DNA of 64,000 nt from Thermaerobacter sp. FW80 (GTDB lineage: Bacteria > Bacillota > Sulfobacillia > Thermaerobacterales > Thermaerobacteraceae): assembly GCF_004634385.1 (NCBI RefSeq), contig NZ_CP037895.1, forward strand, positions 1,711,245-1,775,244. Reading direction: 5' to 3'. The notes beneath the pieces are model-generated. The model had not been told where the DNA came from. It saw only the letters and a list, made by a program, of their open reading frames with translations, and made no database searches. Every line of letters starts with the position of its first letter. Positions within the stretch are counted from its first letter, which is position 1. Shown here piece after piece: positions 8,931-17,012 of the stretch. The position numbers and the translations under genes were made by a program.

Positions 8931-10356
8931 GGTGACGTCCTAAACTGTCTGTAAACGCGAAGCGGTCTGGGCTACCATCGGTGGCGTCGGAAAACTCGCC
9001 CCAGCTGGGGCACACCGAGGAGGACCCAGACCTATGTCCAGGATACCACCCAGCCAGCAGTTGGCGGAGCTGGCCCGGCAGCTGGCCGCGCAGGCCCGGG
9101 AGGGTACTGAGGTCGAGGACCTGACCCATGCCCTCGTCCGCCTGGGCGCCCGCAAGCTCATCCAGGAGCTGCTGGAGGCAGAGGTCACGGAGCTTTTGGG
9201 GCGCGGACGCTACGAGCGGCGCGAGCCTGGCCAGGAAGGCGCCCGCAACGGCTACAAGCCGCGGACGCTGCGTTGCGCCGAGGGGCGGCTCGAGATCGAC
9301 GTCCCCCAGGTGCGGGGCATGGAGGGACTGTGCCAGCCCACGCTGTGGAGGGCCCTCAAGCGGCGGACGGACGTGCTGGAGCGCCTGGTGGTGGAGATGT
9401 ACGCCCGGGGCCTCTCTACCCGGGACATCGAGGATGCGCTGGCGGAGCTGGCGGGCAGCGAAGCGCCGCTTTTGAGCCGGTCCACCGTGAGCCGGATCAC
9501 CGAGGCGCTCCACGAGGAGTTCGAGGCCTTTGCCCAGCGGGACCTGTCAGGCCTCGACGTGGTGTACCTGTTCGCCGACGCCATCTACGAGTCGCTGCGC
9601 CGGCAGGCGGGCTGCCGTGAGGGCATCCTGGTCACCTGGGCCATCTTGAGCGACGGCAGCAAGGTGCTGGTGCACCTGAGCCTGGGCAACAAGGAGCGCT
9701 ACGAGGACTGGCTGGAGCACTTCCGGGATCTGGTGCGCCGGGGGCTGAAGACGCCGCTGACGGTGACGACGGACGGGGCGCCGGGGCTGATCCAGGCGGT
9801 GGAAGCCATGTGGCCGGAGGCGGAGCGCATCCGCTGCTGGGTGCACAAGATGCGGAACGTGCTGGACAAGGTGCCGGAGGAGGCGCGGCCCGTGCTCAAG
9901 CCCTACCTGGAGGCGATCCGGGACGCACCGGATATCGAGCAGGGCCGGCGGCTGGTGGCCGAGGTGGTGGAGCGGTTCGGGCGGGAGTATCCCTCGGCCA
10001 TGCGGAGCCTGCAGGAGGACCTGGAAGCGAGCCTGGCGCACCTGCGGCTACCCGCCGCCCACCGCAAGCATGTCCGGACCACCAACCTGGTGGAGCGCAG
10101 CTTCGAGGAGGAGCGGCGGCGCGCCAAGGTGATCCCGCGGTTTCGGAGCGAGCGGGAGTGCCTGAAGCTAGTCTTCGCCGTGCTGTGGCGGGCGAGTGAG
10201 CGCTGGCGGCGGGTGCAGTTCAGCGAGCACGAACGAAAGCAGCTGGAGCGCTACATCGAGGAGCGGCAACGGCAAAGAGCGGCGCAGAAAGAGGTTTCAC
10301 CCGCTGCCACCGTGGCATGACCCAGACCGCTTTTACAGACAGTTCGGGACTTGACC
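8931..10356 (+). mobile_element. IS256-family insertion sequence, complete, 1426 bp
   Basis: The left end GGTGACGTCCTAAACTGTCT (8931-8950) and the reverse complement of the right end (10356 backwards, GGTCAAGTCCCGAACTGTCT) match at 21 of the first 25 bases, forming terminal inverted repeats. The 9-bp target duplication AACGCCAAT flanks it at 8922-8930 and 10357-10365. One intact transposase lies inside. Size, duplication length and transposase family all agree with IS256. The undecayed target duplication suggests a recent insertion. Confidence 0.95.
9034..10320 (+). CDS. IS256-family (Mutator-like) transposase
   Basis: 428 residues, full length for the family. Catalytic acidic residues fit the DDE pattern: D in YLFADAIYESL, D in TVTTDGAPGLIQA, and E in TNLVERSFEEERRR. 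The C-x2-H-like CWVHKMRNVLDK region follows the second aspartate. The ATG at 9034 is preceded by GAGGAGGACCC. It catalyses copy-out/paste-in movement through a circular intermediate in studied members. No frameshift or stop is visible, so it is probably active. Confidence 0.96.
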   Translation: MSRIPPSQQLAELARQLAAQAREGTEVEDLTHALVRLGARKLIQELLEAEVTELLGRGRYERREPGQEGARNGYKPRTLRCAEGRLEIDVPQVRGMEGLCQPTLWRALKRRTDVLERLVVEMYARGLSTRDIEDALAELAGSEAPLLSRSTVSRITEALHEEFEAFAQRDLSGLDVVYLFADAIYESLRRQAGCREGILVTWAILSDGSKVLVHLSLGNKERYEDWLEHFRDLVRRGLKTPLTVTTDGAPGLIQAVEAMWPEAERIRCWVHKMRNVLDKVPEEARPVLKPYLEAIRDAPDIEQGRRLVAEVVERFGREYPSAMRSLQEDLEASLAHLRLPAAHRKHVRTTNLVERSFEEERRRAKVIPRFRSERECLKLVFAVLWRASERWRRVQFSEHERKQLERYIEERQRQRAAQKEVSPAATVA

Positions 10357-10365
10357 AACGCCAAT

Positions 10366-10566
10366 TCCTCCGTGTATCTAGACTAGTGTGGAAATTGCTG
10401 GGCCCTGTCGAAAATTGGCTATCTGTTGGTTGTTTATACCGTTCCTTTCTGGTCCGTTCCTGTTGCCGGATTGGCTACCTCCCCAATGCTGGACTGAGTC
10501 CCGGAAACGTGGCTCTGCCGGGAGGATGCCGGTCCTACCACCGGAAGGCAGAGAGGAGGAGGCGCC
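10366..10566 (+). other. Spacer between the IS element and the CocE pseudogene
   Basis: Holds the original upstream region of the small membrane gene on the minus strand (TCCTCC at 10366-10371 is its ribosome binding site read backwards) and, on the plus strand, GAGAGGAGGAGG just before 10567. No other gene seen. Confidence 0.5.
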
Positions 10567-12305
10567 TTGGCCTGGCTTGGCGATACCCCGGAACCCTCCG
10601 TAGTTCCCAGTGGCGTGCCTTCGTCCCGGTCATCCCTCTTCGGTAATCGGGATTCATCCTGGCCTGTTTACCCCGTTCGCCACGAGTTCAACGTCCGTGT
10701 CCCCATGCGGGACGGGATCACCCTCTCGGCGGACATCTACCGCCCCGACGCCCCGGGGAGGTTGCCCGGACGCCCTACAACAAGAACACCGAACGGGCGT
10801 GGAAGTACGGGAACTTCTTCGCCCGGCACGGCTACGTCTTCGTGTGGATGGACGTGCGGGGGCGCGGGGACTCTGACGGGGAGTTCGTCCCCTACCGCAA
10901 CGACGCCAAGGACGGCTACGACGCCATCGAGTGGCTGGCCCGGCAGCCCTGGTCCACCGGCGACGTGGCCACCTGGGGCGGGTCCTATCTCGGGCGCATC
11001 CAGTGGCTCACCGCCCTGGAGAAGCCGCCCCACCTCAAGGCCATGATCGTCCACGTGACGCCGTCGGACCCCTACGTGGAGTGGCCCACGGGCACGCCCG
11101 GGCCCATGCACGTGTGCTGGAACCGCATGACCGACGGCCGGGTTCTTCAGTACGTGGACAAGATCGACTGGATGAAGGTCTACGAGCACCTGCCGCTTCT
11201 AACCATGGACAAGGCGGCGGGGTTCGTGAGCCGGCACTGGCGGGAAGACTGCGCCCACCCCACCCTGGACGAATGGTGGGAGCCCCTGCGCTACCAGCAC
11301 CGCTTCCACGAGATCGACCTGCCGGTGCTGCACGTCTCGGGCTGGTACGACGACGAGCAGATCGGCACGCCCTTGAACTTCGCCGGCATGGTGCGGCACG
11401 CCCCCAGCGAGCGGGCCCGGCGGGGCCAGAAGCTGATCATGGGGCCCTGGGGGCACCGGGTCAACGAGAGCCGTAAGCTGGGCGAGGTGGACTTCGGGCC
11501 GGAGGCCGTGATCGACCTGGACGGGTACGAGGTGCGCTGGCTCGACTACTGGCTCAAGGGCATCGACAACGGCATCGGCGAGGAGCCGCCGGTGCGCCTG
11601 TTCATCATGGGGGCGAACCGCTGGCGGGACGAGCACGAGTGGCCCCTGGCCCGCACCCAGTGGACCAAGTTCTACCTGCGCAGCGGCGGCCGCGCCAACA
11701 GCCGCTTCGGCGACGGCGTGCTGTCCACCGAGCCGCCGGCGACGGACGAGCCTCCGGACGTCTACCTCTATGACCCGGCCCGGCCGGTGCCCTTCATCAC
11801 CGATCCGCTCTCGAGCCAGATCGGCGGCCCCGATGACTACTCCGCCGTCGAGACCCGGGGCGACGTGCTGGTCTACTCGACCCCGCCCCTGGACCGGGAC
11901 GTGGAGGTGACGGGGCCGGTGAAGCTGGTGCTGTACGCCTCGTCGTCGGCGGTGGACACCGACTTCATGGCCAAGCTGGTGGACGTGCACCCCAATGGCT
12001 TCTGCCAGCGGCTGTGCGATGGCATGGTCCGGGCCCGGTTCCGGGAGGGCATGCACAAGGAGGTCTTGATGGAGCCAGGCAAGGTGTACCGGTTCGAGAT
12101 CGACCTCTGGAACACGGCCAACGTGTTCAGGCGAGGGCACCGGATTCGCCTCGAGATCGCCTCCAGCGCCTTCCCCAAGTACGACCGGAACCTCAACACC
12201 GGCGAGCCCCTGGCCACCTCCACGCGCATGGTGGTGGCGGAGAACCGGGTCTGGCACACGCCGGCGTGGCCGTCGCACCTGATCTTGCCCATCATCCCGG
12301 AGTAG
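10567..12305 (+). pseudogene. CocE/NonD-type hydrolase (X-Pro dipeptidyl-peptidase family), frameshifted
   Basis: The N-terminal frame gives RHEFNVRVPMRDGITLSADI and ends its homology at RPDAPGRLP (about 10767). Homology resumes in another frame at ARTPYNKNTERAW (10764 onward), then MDVRGRGDSDGEF, the nucleophile motif WGGSYLG, and the C-terminal jelly-roll domain to 12305. About three family residues are missing at the join, which fits a roughly 10-base deletion at 10761-10770. Family members are serine esterases or peptidases acting on acyl esters or proline peptides. The start TTG 10567 has AGAGGAGGAGG upstream. It is either a genuine pseudogene or a sequencing error; the rest is well preserved, so inactivation would be recent. 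Confidence 0.85.
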
Positions 12306-12354
12306 GGGCCTGGGCGGCTCGCGGCGCCGAACTGGGAGAGGACCATGACGCCCG

Positions 12355-12383
12355 TTGTCATCCTGCTCGCGGGACCCTATGGT
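12355..12383 (+). promoter_or_regulatory. Sigma-A type promoter for the UDP-glucose dehydrogenase gene
   Basis: TTGTCA (12355-12360) and TATGGT (12378-12383) are separated by exactly 17 bases, about 70 bases before the GTG at 12455. Confidence 0.6.
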
Positions 12384-12454
12384 ATCATGTTTCCAGCTGC
12401 CGAGGGCTGGTCCATTTGGATGGATTGAACGATTTCTCAGGGGGCGAGATCTTC

Positions 12455-14011
12455 GTGCGCATCACCGTGCTGGGGCTCGGTTATGTCGGCGCCGTCGCCG
12501 CCGCGGCGCTGGCGCGGGACGGTCACCAGGTGGTGGGGGTCGACGTGGACCCCGCCAAGGTCGAACGATACCGCCGGGCGGAGGTGCCCTTCTACGAGCC
12601 CGGGTTGGACGAGCTGGTGCGCGAAGGGGTGGCGGCCGGCCGGCTGCGGTTTGCCCTGGCCGGGGAGGTCGAACCCGGCCAGCTGGGCGATTTCGTGTTC
12701 GTCGCCGTGGGGACGCCGTCCCGGGCCACCGGGGCGGCGGACTTGAGTCAGGTGGAGGCGGCCCTGGCCTGGGTGGCCGAACGGGTGCGCCGAGGGCGCC
12801 CGGCAGGGGCGGGCGTTCTTCCGGCCGGCGAGGCCGTCGATCCGCAGGGCGGTGCCGGTTCGTCCGACGGGATCGCAGGGGCCGGCCGCGTCGCCATGGC
12901 CGGGGCCGAAGCGACGGCCGGGACGGTGTGGCCTGCCGCGGCCGACGGGCTGCGGGCGCCCATCGTGGTGGTGAAGAGCACCGTGCCGCCCGGGACCGGC
13001 CGGCGGCTGGCCCGGCGCTACCTGGCGCCCCTGGGCCTCGCCTACGTCGCCAACCCCGAGTTCCTGCGCGAGGGCAGCGCCGTCCACGACTGGTTCCATC
13101 CCGACCGGGTGGTGGTGGGCAGCGAGGAGCGCGCGGCGGCGGAGCGGGTGGCGGCGCTCTTCGCGGGGTACGGGGCGCCCGTGCTGGTCACCGACACCAC
13201 GACGGCGGAGATGGTCAAGTACGGGGCCAACGCCTTCCTGGCCACCAAGATCTCCTTCATCAACGAGCTCGCCAACATGTGCGACCGCGTCGGGGCCGAC
13301 GTGGACGAAGTCGCCCGGGGCATCGGGCTCGATCCGCGCATCGGGAGCCAGTTCCTCCGCGCCGGCCTCGGCTACGGCGGTTCCTGCTTCCCCAAGGACG
13401 TGGCGGCCCTGGACCATTTGGCCCGGGTCTACGACTACCCCTTCGAGCTGCTGCGGGCGGTGATCGCGGTCAACGCGCGGCAGCGGCTGCTGCCCCTCTA
13501 CGCGCTGCGGGAGGTCTTCGGCTCGCTGGCCGGGGTGCCCGTGGCCGTGCTGGGCCTGGCCTTCAAGCCCAACACCGACGACGTCCGCGAGGCGCCGGCC
13601 CTCGACCTCATCCCGCTCCTGGTGGAGGAGGGGGCCGAGGTGCGGGCGGCGGATCCGCAGGCCGTGGAGCGGGCGCGGGCGGTGCTGCCCGGCGAGGTGC
13701 GGTTGACCCCGTCGGCCCTCGAGGCGCTGGACGGCGCGCGGGCTGTGGTGCTCGCCACGGAGTGGGACGCTTTCGTCCGCCTGGACTGGGAGGAGGCGGC
13801 GCGGCGGATGGACGAGCCGCGGTTCGTGTTCGACGGCCGCAACGCGCTGGATCCGGCGCGGATGGCGGCGCTGGGGTTCCGGTACCGCGGCGTGGGGCGG
13901 GGCCGGCAGCGGCTCGCCGGGGGACGTGACGCGGTCGCCTCCTCGACGCCCGACCTCCCGCGCGGCGAGGTGGTGGCGGCGCGGAACGCGGCGGTGGGCG
14001 GAGGCGCGTGA
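12455..14011 (+). CDS. UDP-glucose/GDP-mannose 6-dehydrogenase
   Basis: 518 residues. N-terminal NAD-binding ITVLGLGYVGAVAAA, VAVGTPS, substrate-loop NPEFLREGSAVHDW, helix EMVKYGANAFLATKISF, the catalytic cysteine in GYGGSCFPKD, and the C-terminal UDP-binding domain (GLAFKPNTDDVREAPAL). It oxidises a nucleotide hexose to the uronic acid with two NAD+, supplying acidic sugars for surface polysaccharides. Residues about 115-162 are an Ala/Gly-rich insertion absent from typical family members, and it carries a near-copy of the dispersed 13-mer at 12853-12865. The C-terminus has a 40-residue low-complexity tail. The GTG at 12455 is chosen as the residue just before the Rossmann strand. Confidence 0.93.
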   Translation: MRITVLGLGYVGAVAAAALARDGHQVVGVDVDPAKVERYRRAEVPFYEPGLDELVREGVAAGRLRFALAGEVEPGQLGDFVFVAVGTPSRATGAADLSQVEAALAWVAERVRRGRPAGAGVLPAGEAVDPQGGAGSSDGIAGAGRVAMAGAEATAGTVWPAAADGLRAPIVVVKSTVPPGTGRRLARRYLAPLGLAYVANPEFLREGSAVHDWFHPDRVVVGSEERAAAERVAALFAGYGAPVLVTDTTTAEMVKYGANAFLATKISFINELANMCDRVGADVDEVARGIGLDPRIGSQFLRAGLGYGGSCFPKDVAALDHLARVYDYPFELLRAVIAVNARQRLLPLYALREVFGSLAGVPVAVLGLAFKPNTDDVREAPALDLIPLLVEEGAEVRAADPQAVERARAVLPGEVRLTPSALEALDGARAVVLATEWDAFVRLDWEEAARRMDEPRFVFDGRNALDPARMAALGFRYRGVGRGRQRLAGGRDAVASSTPDLPRGEVVAARNAAVGGGA

Positions 14012-14156
14012 TGCGGCCGGGCGGGTCTCGGGTTCCTCCTCGGTTGAGTTCTACCTTTATTCGAATCCATCGAGCGTGTAAGCGAGCGTGGTCCCGGTGG
14101 GCGGCGCCGCTGGCGGGGCCGGACGCGGGCCGGGGCACCGAGGGGGCGGGCGGGTC

Positions 14157-15146
14157 TTGCGCGTGTTGGTGACGGGCGCGGCGGGTTTCATCGGTTCCCA
14201 CGTGGTGCAGCATCTGCTCGAGGGGAGGGAGGAACACGGCCGGGCGGGTGACGCCGGGCCTGCGCGCAGCGCGGTCGCGGCCCGCGAGATCGCCGCCATC
14301 GACGACTTCTCGGCCGGCCGCGTCGACCGCATCGGGGAGGTGGTGGTGCAGCGCGTCGACGTCACCGAGCCCGAGGCGGTCGAGGCGGTGTTCCGCGCCT
14401 TCCGGCCTGAGGCCGTGATCCACCTGGCCGCCCAGGTCAGCGTGGAGCGGTCGCTGCAGCGGCCGGACCGGGATGTGGAGGTCAACGTCTACGGGACCCT
14501 CAACGTCCTGCGGGCGGCGGTGGCGGTGGGGACGCGCCGGGTGGTGTTCGCCTCGTCGGCGGCGGTGTACGGGAACCCCCGCCGGCTGCCGGTGGACGAA
14601 GACCACCCGCTCGAGCCGCTCTCGGTGTACGGCCGTTCGAAGCAGACGGCGGAGTGGCTGATCCAGCAGTACGCCCGGGGCGCGGGCCTGGAGGCGGTGA
14701 TCCTCCGCCTGGGGAACGTGTACGGCCCGGGGCAGCGGCCCGAGACGGGGCCCGTGGTGGCCCGGTTCTTCCTCGACGCGTTGCGCGGCCAGGGGCCGGT
14801 GATCCACGGCGATGGCCGGCAGACCCGGGACTTCGTGTTCGTGACCGACGTGGCGCGGGCCTTCGCCCGGGCGCTGGTGGGGCCGGCCGGCCTCGTGGCC
14901 AACGTCGCCGGCGGGTCGGCGACGACCATCGGGGATCTGGCCGAGCGGATCGGCCGGTTGGTGGAGGGGGCGCCCTCGCCGCGGCATGGGCCGCCTCGAC
15001 CCGGCGACATCCGCCACAGCGTCCTGGACAACCGGCGGGCGCGGGAGCGGCTGGGCTGGGCTCCCCAGGTGAGCCTCGACGAGGGGCTCGCGCTGACCTA
15101 TCGCTGGTACCGCCAGCGGGTGGTGCAGCCGGCGCCGGCCGGGTAG
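14157..15146 (+). CDS. NAD-dependent sugar epimerase (GalE-like extended SDR)
   Basis: 329 residues. The NAD motif VTGAAGFIGSHVV starts at residue 5. The catalytic set is ASSAAVYG and YGRSK (Y-x3-K). Family signatures RLGNVYGPGQ and GDGRQTRDFVFVTDVA follow. It probably interconverts UDP-glucose/UDP-galactose or the matching uronic acids; with the dehydrogenase just upstream, UDP-glucuronate 4-epimerase activity is possible. A short Ala/Arg-rich insertion sits near residues 25-40. The TTG at 14157 is favoured because it falls directly before the Rossmann strand. The 145-base spacer from the dehydrogenase suggests cotranscription. Confidence 0.9.
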   Translation: MRVLVTGAAGFIGSHVVQHLLEGREEHGRAGDAGPARSAVAAREIAAIDDFSAGRVDRIGEVVVQRVDVTEPEAVEAVFRAFRPEAVIHLAAQVSVERSLQRPDRDVEVNVYGTLNVLRAAVAVGTRRVVFASSAAVYGNPRRLPVDEDHPLEPLSVYGRSKQTAEWLIQQYARGAGLEAVILRLGNVYGPGQRPETGPVVARFFLDALRGQGPVIHGDGRQTRDFVFVTDVARAFARALVGPAGLVANVAGGSATTIGDLAERIGRLVEGAPSPRHGPPRPGDIRHSVLDNRRARERLGWAPQVSLDEGLALTYRWYRQRVVQPAPAG

Positions 15147-15360
15147 GGCGCGGGCGGGCGGTGCAGCCCGCGACAGGCGGGTAGGGTGCGGCCAGGTAGG
15201 ACGCGGGCGGGCGGGGCAGCCAGCGCCGGCCGGCTAGGGCGCGGGTGGGGGCGCCGGCCAGACCGCGGCCGGGGGGTCGCCGGTTGGGGTGGGGCCGGGA
15301 GGCCGCCGGGTAGGGCGCGGCCGGGATGCAGCCGGCCAGGGTGGGGCCGGGAGGCCTCCC
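15120..15360. repeat. Imperfect tandem copies of the epimerase gene end
   Basis: The unit around GGGTAGGGCGCGG plus GCAGCC recurs four to five times with spacing of about 36-75 bases. The first unit includes the epimerase stop codon. No gene lies inside. Confidence 0.7.
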
Positions 15361-15362
15361 GT

Positions 15363-15557
15363 TCACCCCTGGCCGGTCAGCCATGCCACCACCAGCAGCC
15401 CCAGCACCAGGGCCAGCCCCAGGAACAGCGTCAGCGTCTCGCGAAGCAGTTCCCAGGCGGCGGGGTTGATGGTGGCCTCCCGGGGGGAGTCGGGGGGTTC
15501 GCCCATGAGGAAGACCTTCTTCAGCGAATCCATGACGAGGCGCCAGATCCTTCGCAC
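15363..15557 (-). CDS. Small single-span membrane protein
   Basis: 64 residues: basic amphipathic start RRIWRLVMDSLKKVF, a polar linker, then ELLRETLTLFLGLALVLGLL and a membrane helix ending in WLTGQG. The order and spacing match the protein at 8732-8929, so the two look like paralogues. The GTG at 15557 has AAAGGGG eight bases upstream. It sits convergent to the nucleotide-sugar genes. Function unknown. Confidence 0.65.
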   Translation of the reverse strand: MRRIWRLVMDSLKKVFLMGEPPDSPREATINPAAWELLRETLTLFLGLALVLGLLVVAWLTGQG

Positions 15558-15601
15558 GTTCCAATCCCCTTTGGCCGGCCGCCACCGTCGCAGCCGCCGG
15601 G

Positions 15602-15658
15602 GCCGGGCGCATCCTCACCCGCCGGGCGCATCCTCGCCCGCCGGGCGCATCCTCGCCC
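15602..15658. repeat. 19-bp tandem repeat, three units
   Basis: The unit GCCGGGCGCATCCTCGCCC occurs three times head to tail with one base change, in the spacer before the DinB gene. Confidence 0.85.
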
Positions 15659-15837
15659 CTGGCGTCCTGGTGTCGCCGCGGCGCCGCCGGCGCGGGAGCC
15701 AGCGTCGAACCGGAGTCGAGCGGTGTCAACTTTTGTTGGTCCGTCGCCGGAAGAACCGGCTTCGCCATGGGGCAGGGAATCCCTGTAGCCGATCCGGCTA
15801 CAGTCGCGAACCGATGCCGAACGAGGGAGGGGTGGTC

Positions 15838-16410
15838 ATGGCCAACGAGCGGAAGACCCCGGCAGCGGGCGGCGCGGGGACCGGCGGGCAGGGAGGCACC
15901 GTGGCCCAGCCGCCGTTCCTCCGGGGGCGGGTCCAGGGCGCGGGGCTGCTCCCGTCGGCCTGGTGGCGCGGCCTCGAGGAAGTGCGGGAGATGGCGGACC
16001 GGTGGGCCGGCGACCTCGGCCGCGAGGCCTTCTGGTGGGTGCCCGGGCCGGAGATGAACCCGATCGGCGGGCTGCTGCGCCACATCGCGGGGTCCAGCCT
16101 GCGGCTGCTCTGCTACGCGGTGGGCGAGCCCATCCCCGACGAGCTGCGCGCCCGCGCCCGGGAGGAGCTCAAGCCCTCGCCGGAGGTGGAGCCGGCGCAG
16201 GTGCTGCGTCAGTTCCACGAAGAGGTGGCCCGGGTCCAGGAGCGGATCCGGGGCCTGAGCGACGCCGACCTGGCGGCGCAGCGGGTGGTGGGCCGTCAGC
16301 AGGTGCCGGCGGAGGCCGCGTTCATCCTGCACCACCTGGTGGAACACGCCCAGCACCACATGGGGCAGGTCATCGTGTTGCGGAAGCTGTGGAACGCGAC
16401 CCACATGTAG
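15838..16410 (+). CDS. DinB/YfiT-superfamily protein
   Basis: 190 residues with a low-complexity first 30 and then a four-helix DinB-like bundle. Metal-ligand histidines are visible in LLRHIAGSS and in HHLVEHAQHHMGQV near the C-terminus. Many Bacillota members are bacillithiol-dependent transferases or uncharacterised metalloproteins; the substrate cannot be told here. The ATG at 15838 follows GAGGGAGGGGTGG. A bacillithiol-associated ytxJ occurs at 34 kb, so a thiol-transferase role is plausible but is inference. Confidence 0.85.
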   Translation: MANERKTPAAGGAGTGGQGGTVAQPPFLRGRVQGAGLLPSAWWRGLEEVREMADRWAGDLGREAFWWVPGPEMNPIGGLLRHIAGSSLRLLCYAVGEPIPDELRARAREELKPSPEVEPAQVLRQFHEEVARVQERIRGLSDADLAAQRVVGRQQVPAEAAFILHHLVEHAQHHMGQVIVLRKLWNATHM

Positions 16411-16431
16411 GGCGCGGACCTACATCCCGAT

Positions 16432-16887
16432 CTACATGTAGATGCGAAAATAGAGGCCCTCGTCCCGCATGCCGGCGGAGCGGTACAGCTCGTGCGCCAC
16501 CTGGCGGTGGTAGCCCGACTCCAGGGTCACACTCCAGCAGTTCCGCTCCCGCGCGAGCTCGAAGCCCCGCTGGAGGAGGGCCTTGCCGATGCCGAGGCCG
16601 CGGGCGGAGGCGGTGACGATCAGGTCGGGGATCCACGCCTGCGGTCGCAGGTGGTTGAGCCGGTCGCGGAACTCCAACGACATGAAGCCGACGATGCGGC
16701 CGTCCAGCTCGGCCACCAGGGAGGCGGTGTCGGGGCGCTGGATGTGCCGGAGGTACACGGCCCGGGCGGCCGCTTCCGCCTCCGCCGGGACGGCGGGGCG
16801 CCCGAGTTCTTCCAGGAGACGGGTGATGGCCTCGAAATCGCCGGGCTCGGCCAACCGGATGGTCACGGCGGGACGACCGGTGGTCAC
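16432..16887 (-). CDS. GNAT-family N-acetyltransferase
   Basis: 151 residues with the GNAT fold: VTIRLAEPGDFEAITRLLEE at the N-terminus, WIPDLIVTASARGLGIG holding the acetyl-CoA pyrophosphate loop R-G-L-G-I-G, and HELYRSAGMRDEGLYF at the end. The GTG at 16887 has GGAGGG nine bases upstream. The acceptor is unknown. It lies directly downstream of the aminotransferase on the same strand, so the two may be cotranscribed. Confidence 0.9.
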   Translation of the reverse strand: MTTGRPAVTIRLAEPGDFEAITRLLEELGRPAVPAEAEAAARAVYLRHIQRPDTASLVAELDGRIVGFMSLEFRDRLNHLRPQAWIPDLIVTASARGLGIGKALLQRGFELARERNCWSVTLESGYHRQVAHELYRSAGMRDEGLYFRIYM

Positions 16888-17012
16888 GGCGAAAGCCCCC
16901 TCCGAAACCAGACCTGGCCTTGCGTTCGTCCCGTTCGGGTGGCGGGATTCGCCGGGGGGCCGGTGGGCTCCTCTGGGCTCTTCCGGCGGGTTGCCGGGCG
17001 CGGCCCGGCCGT

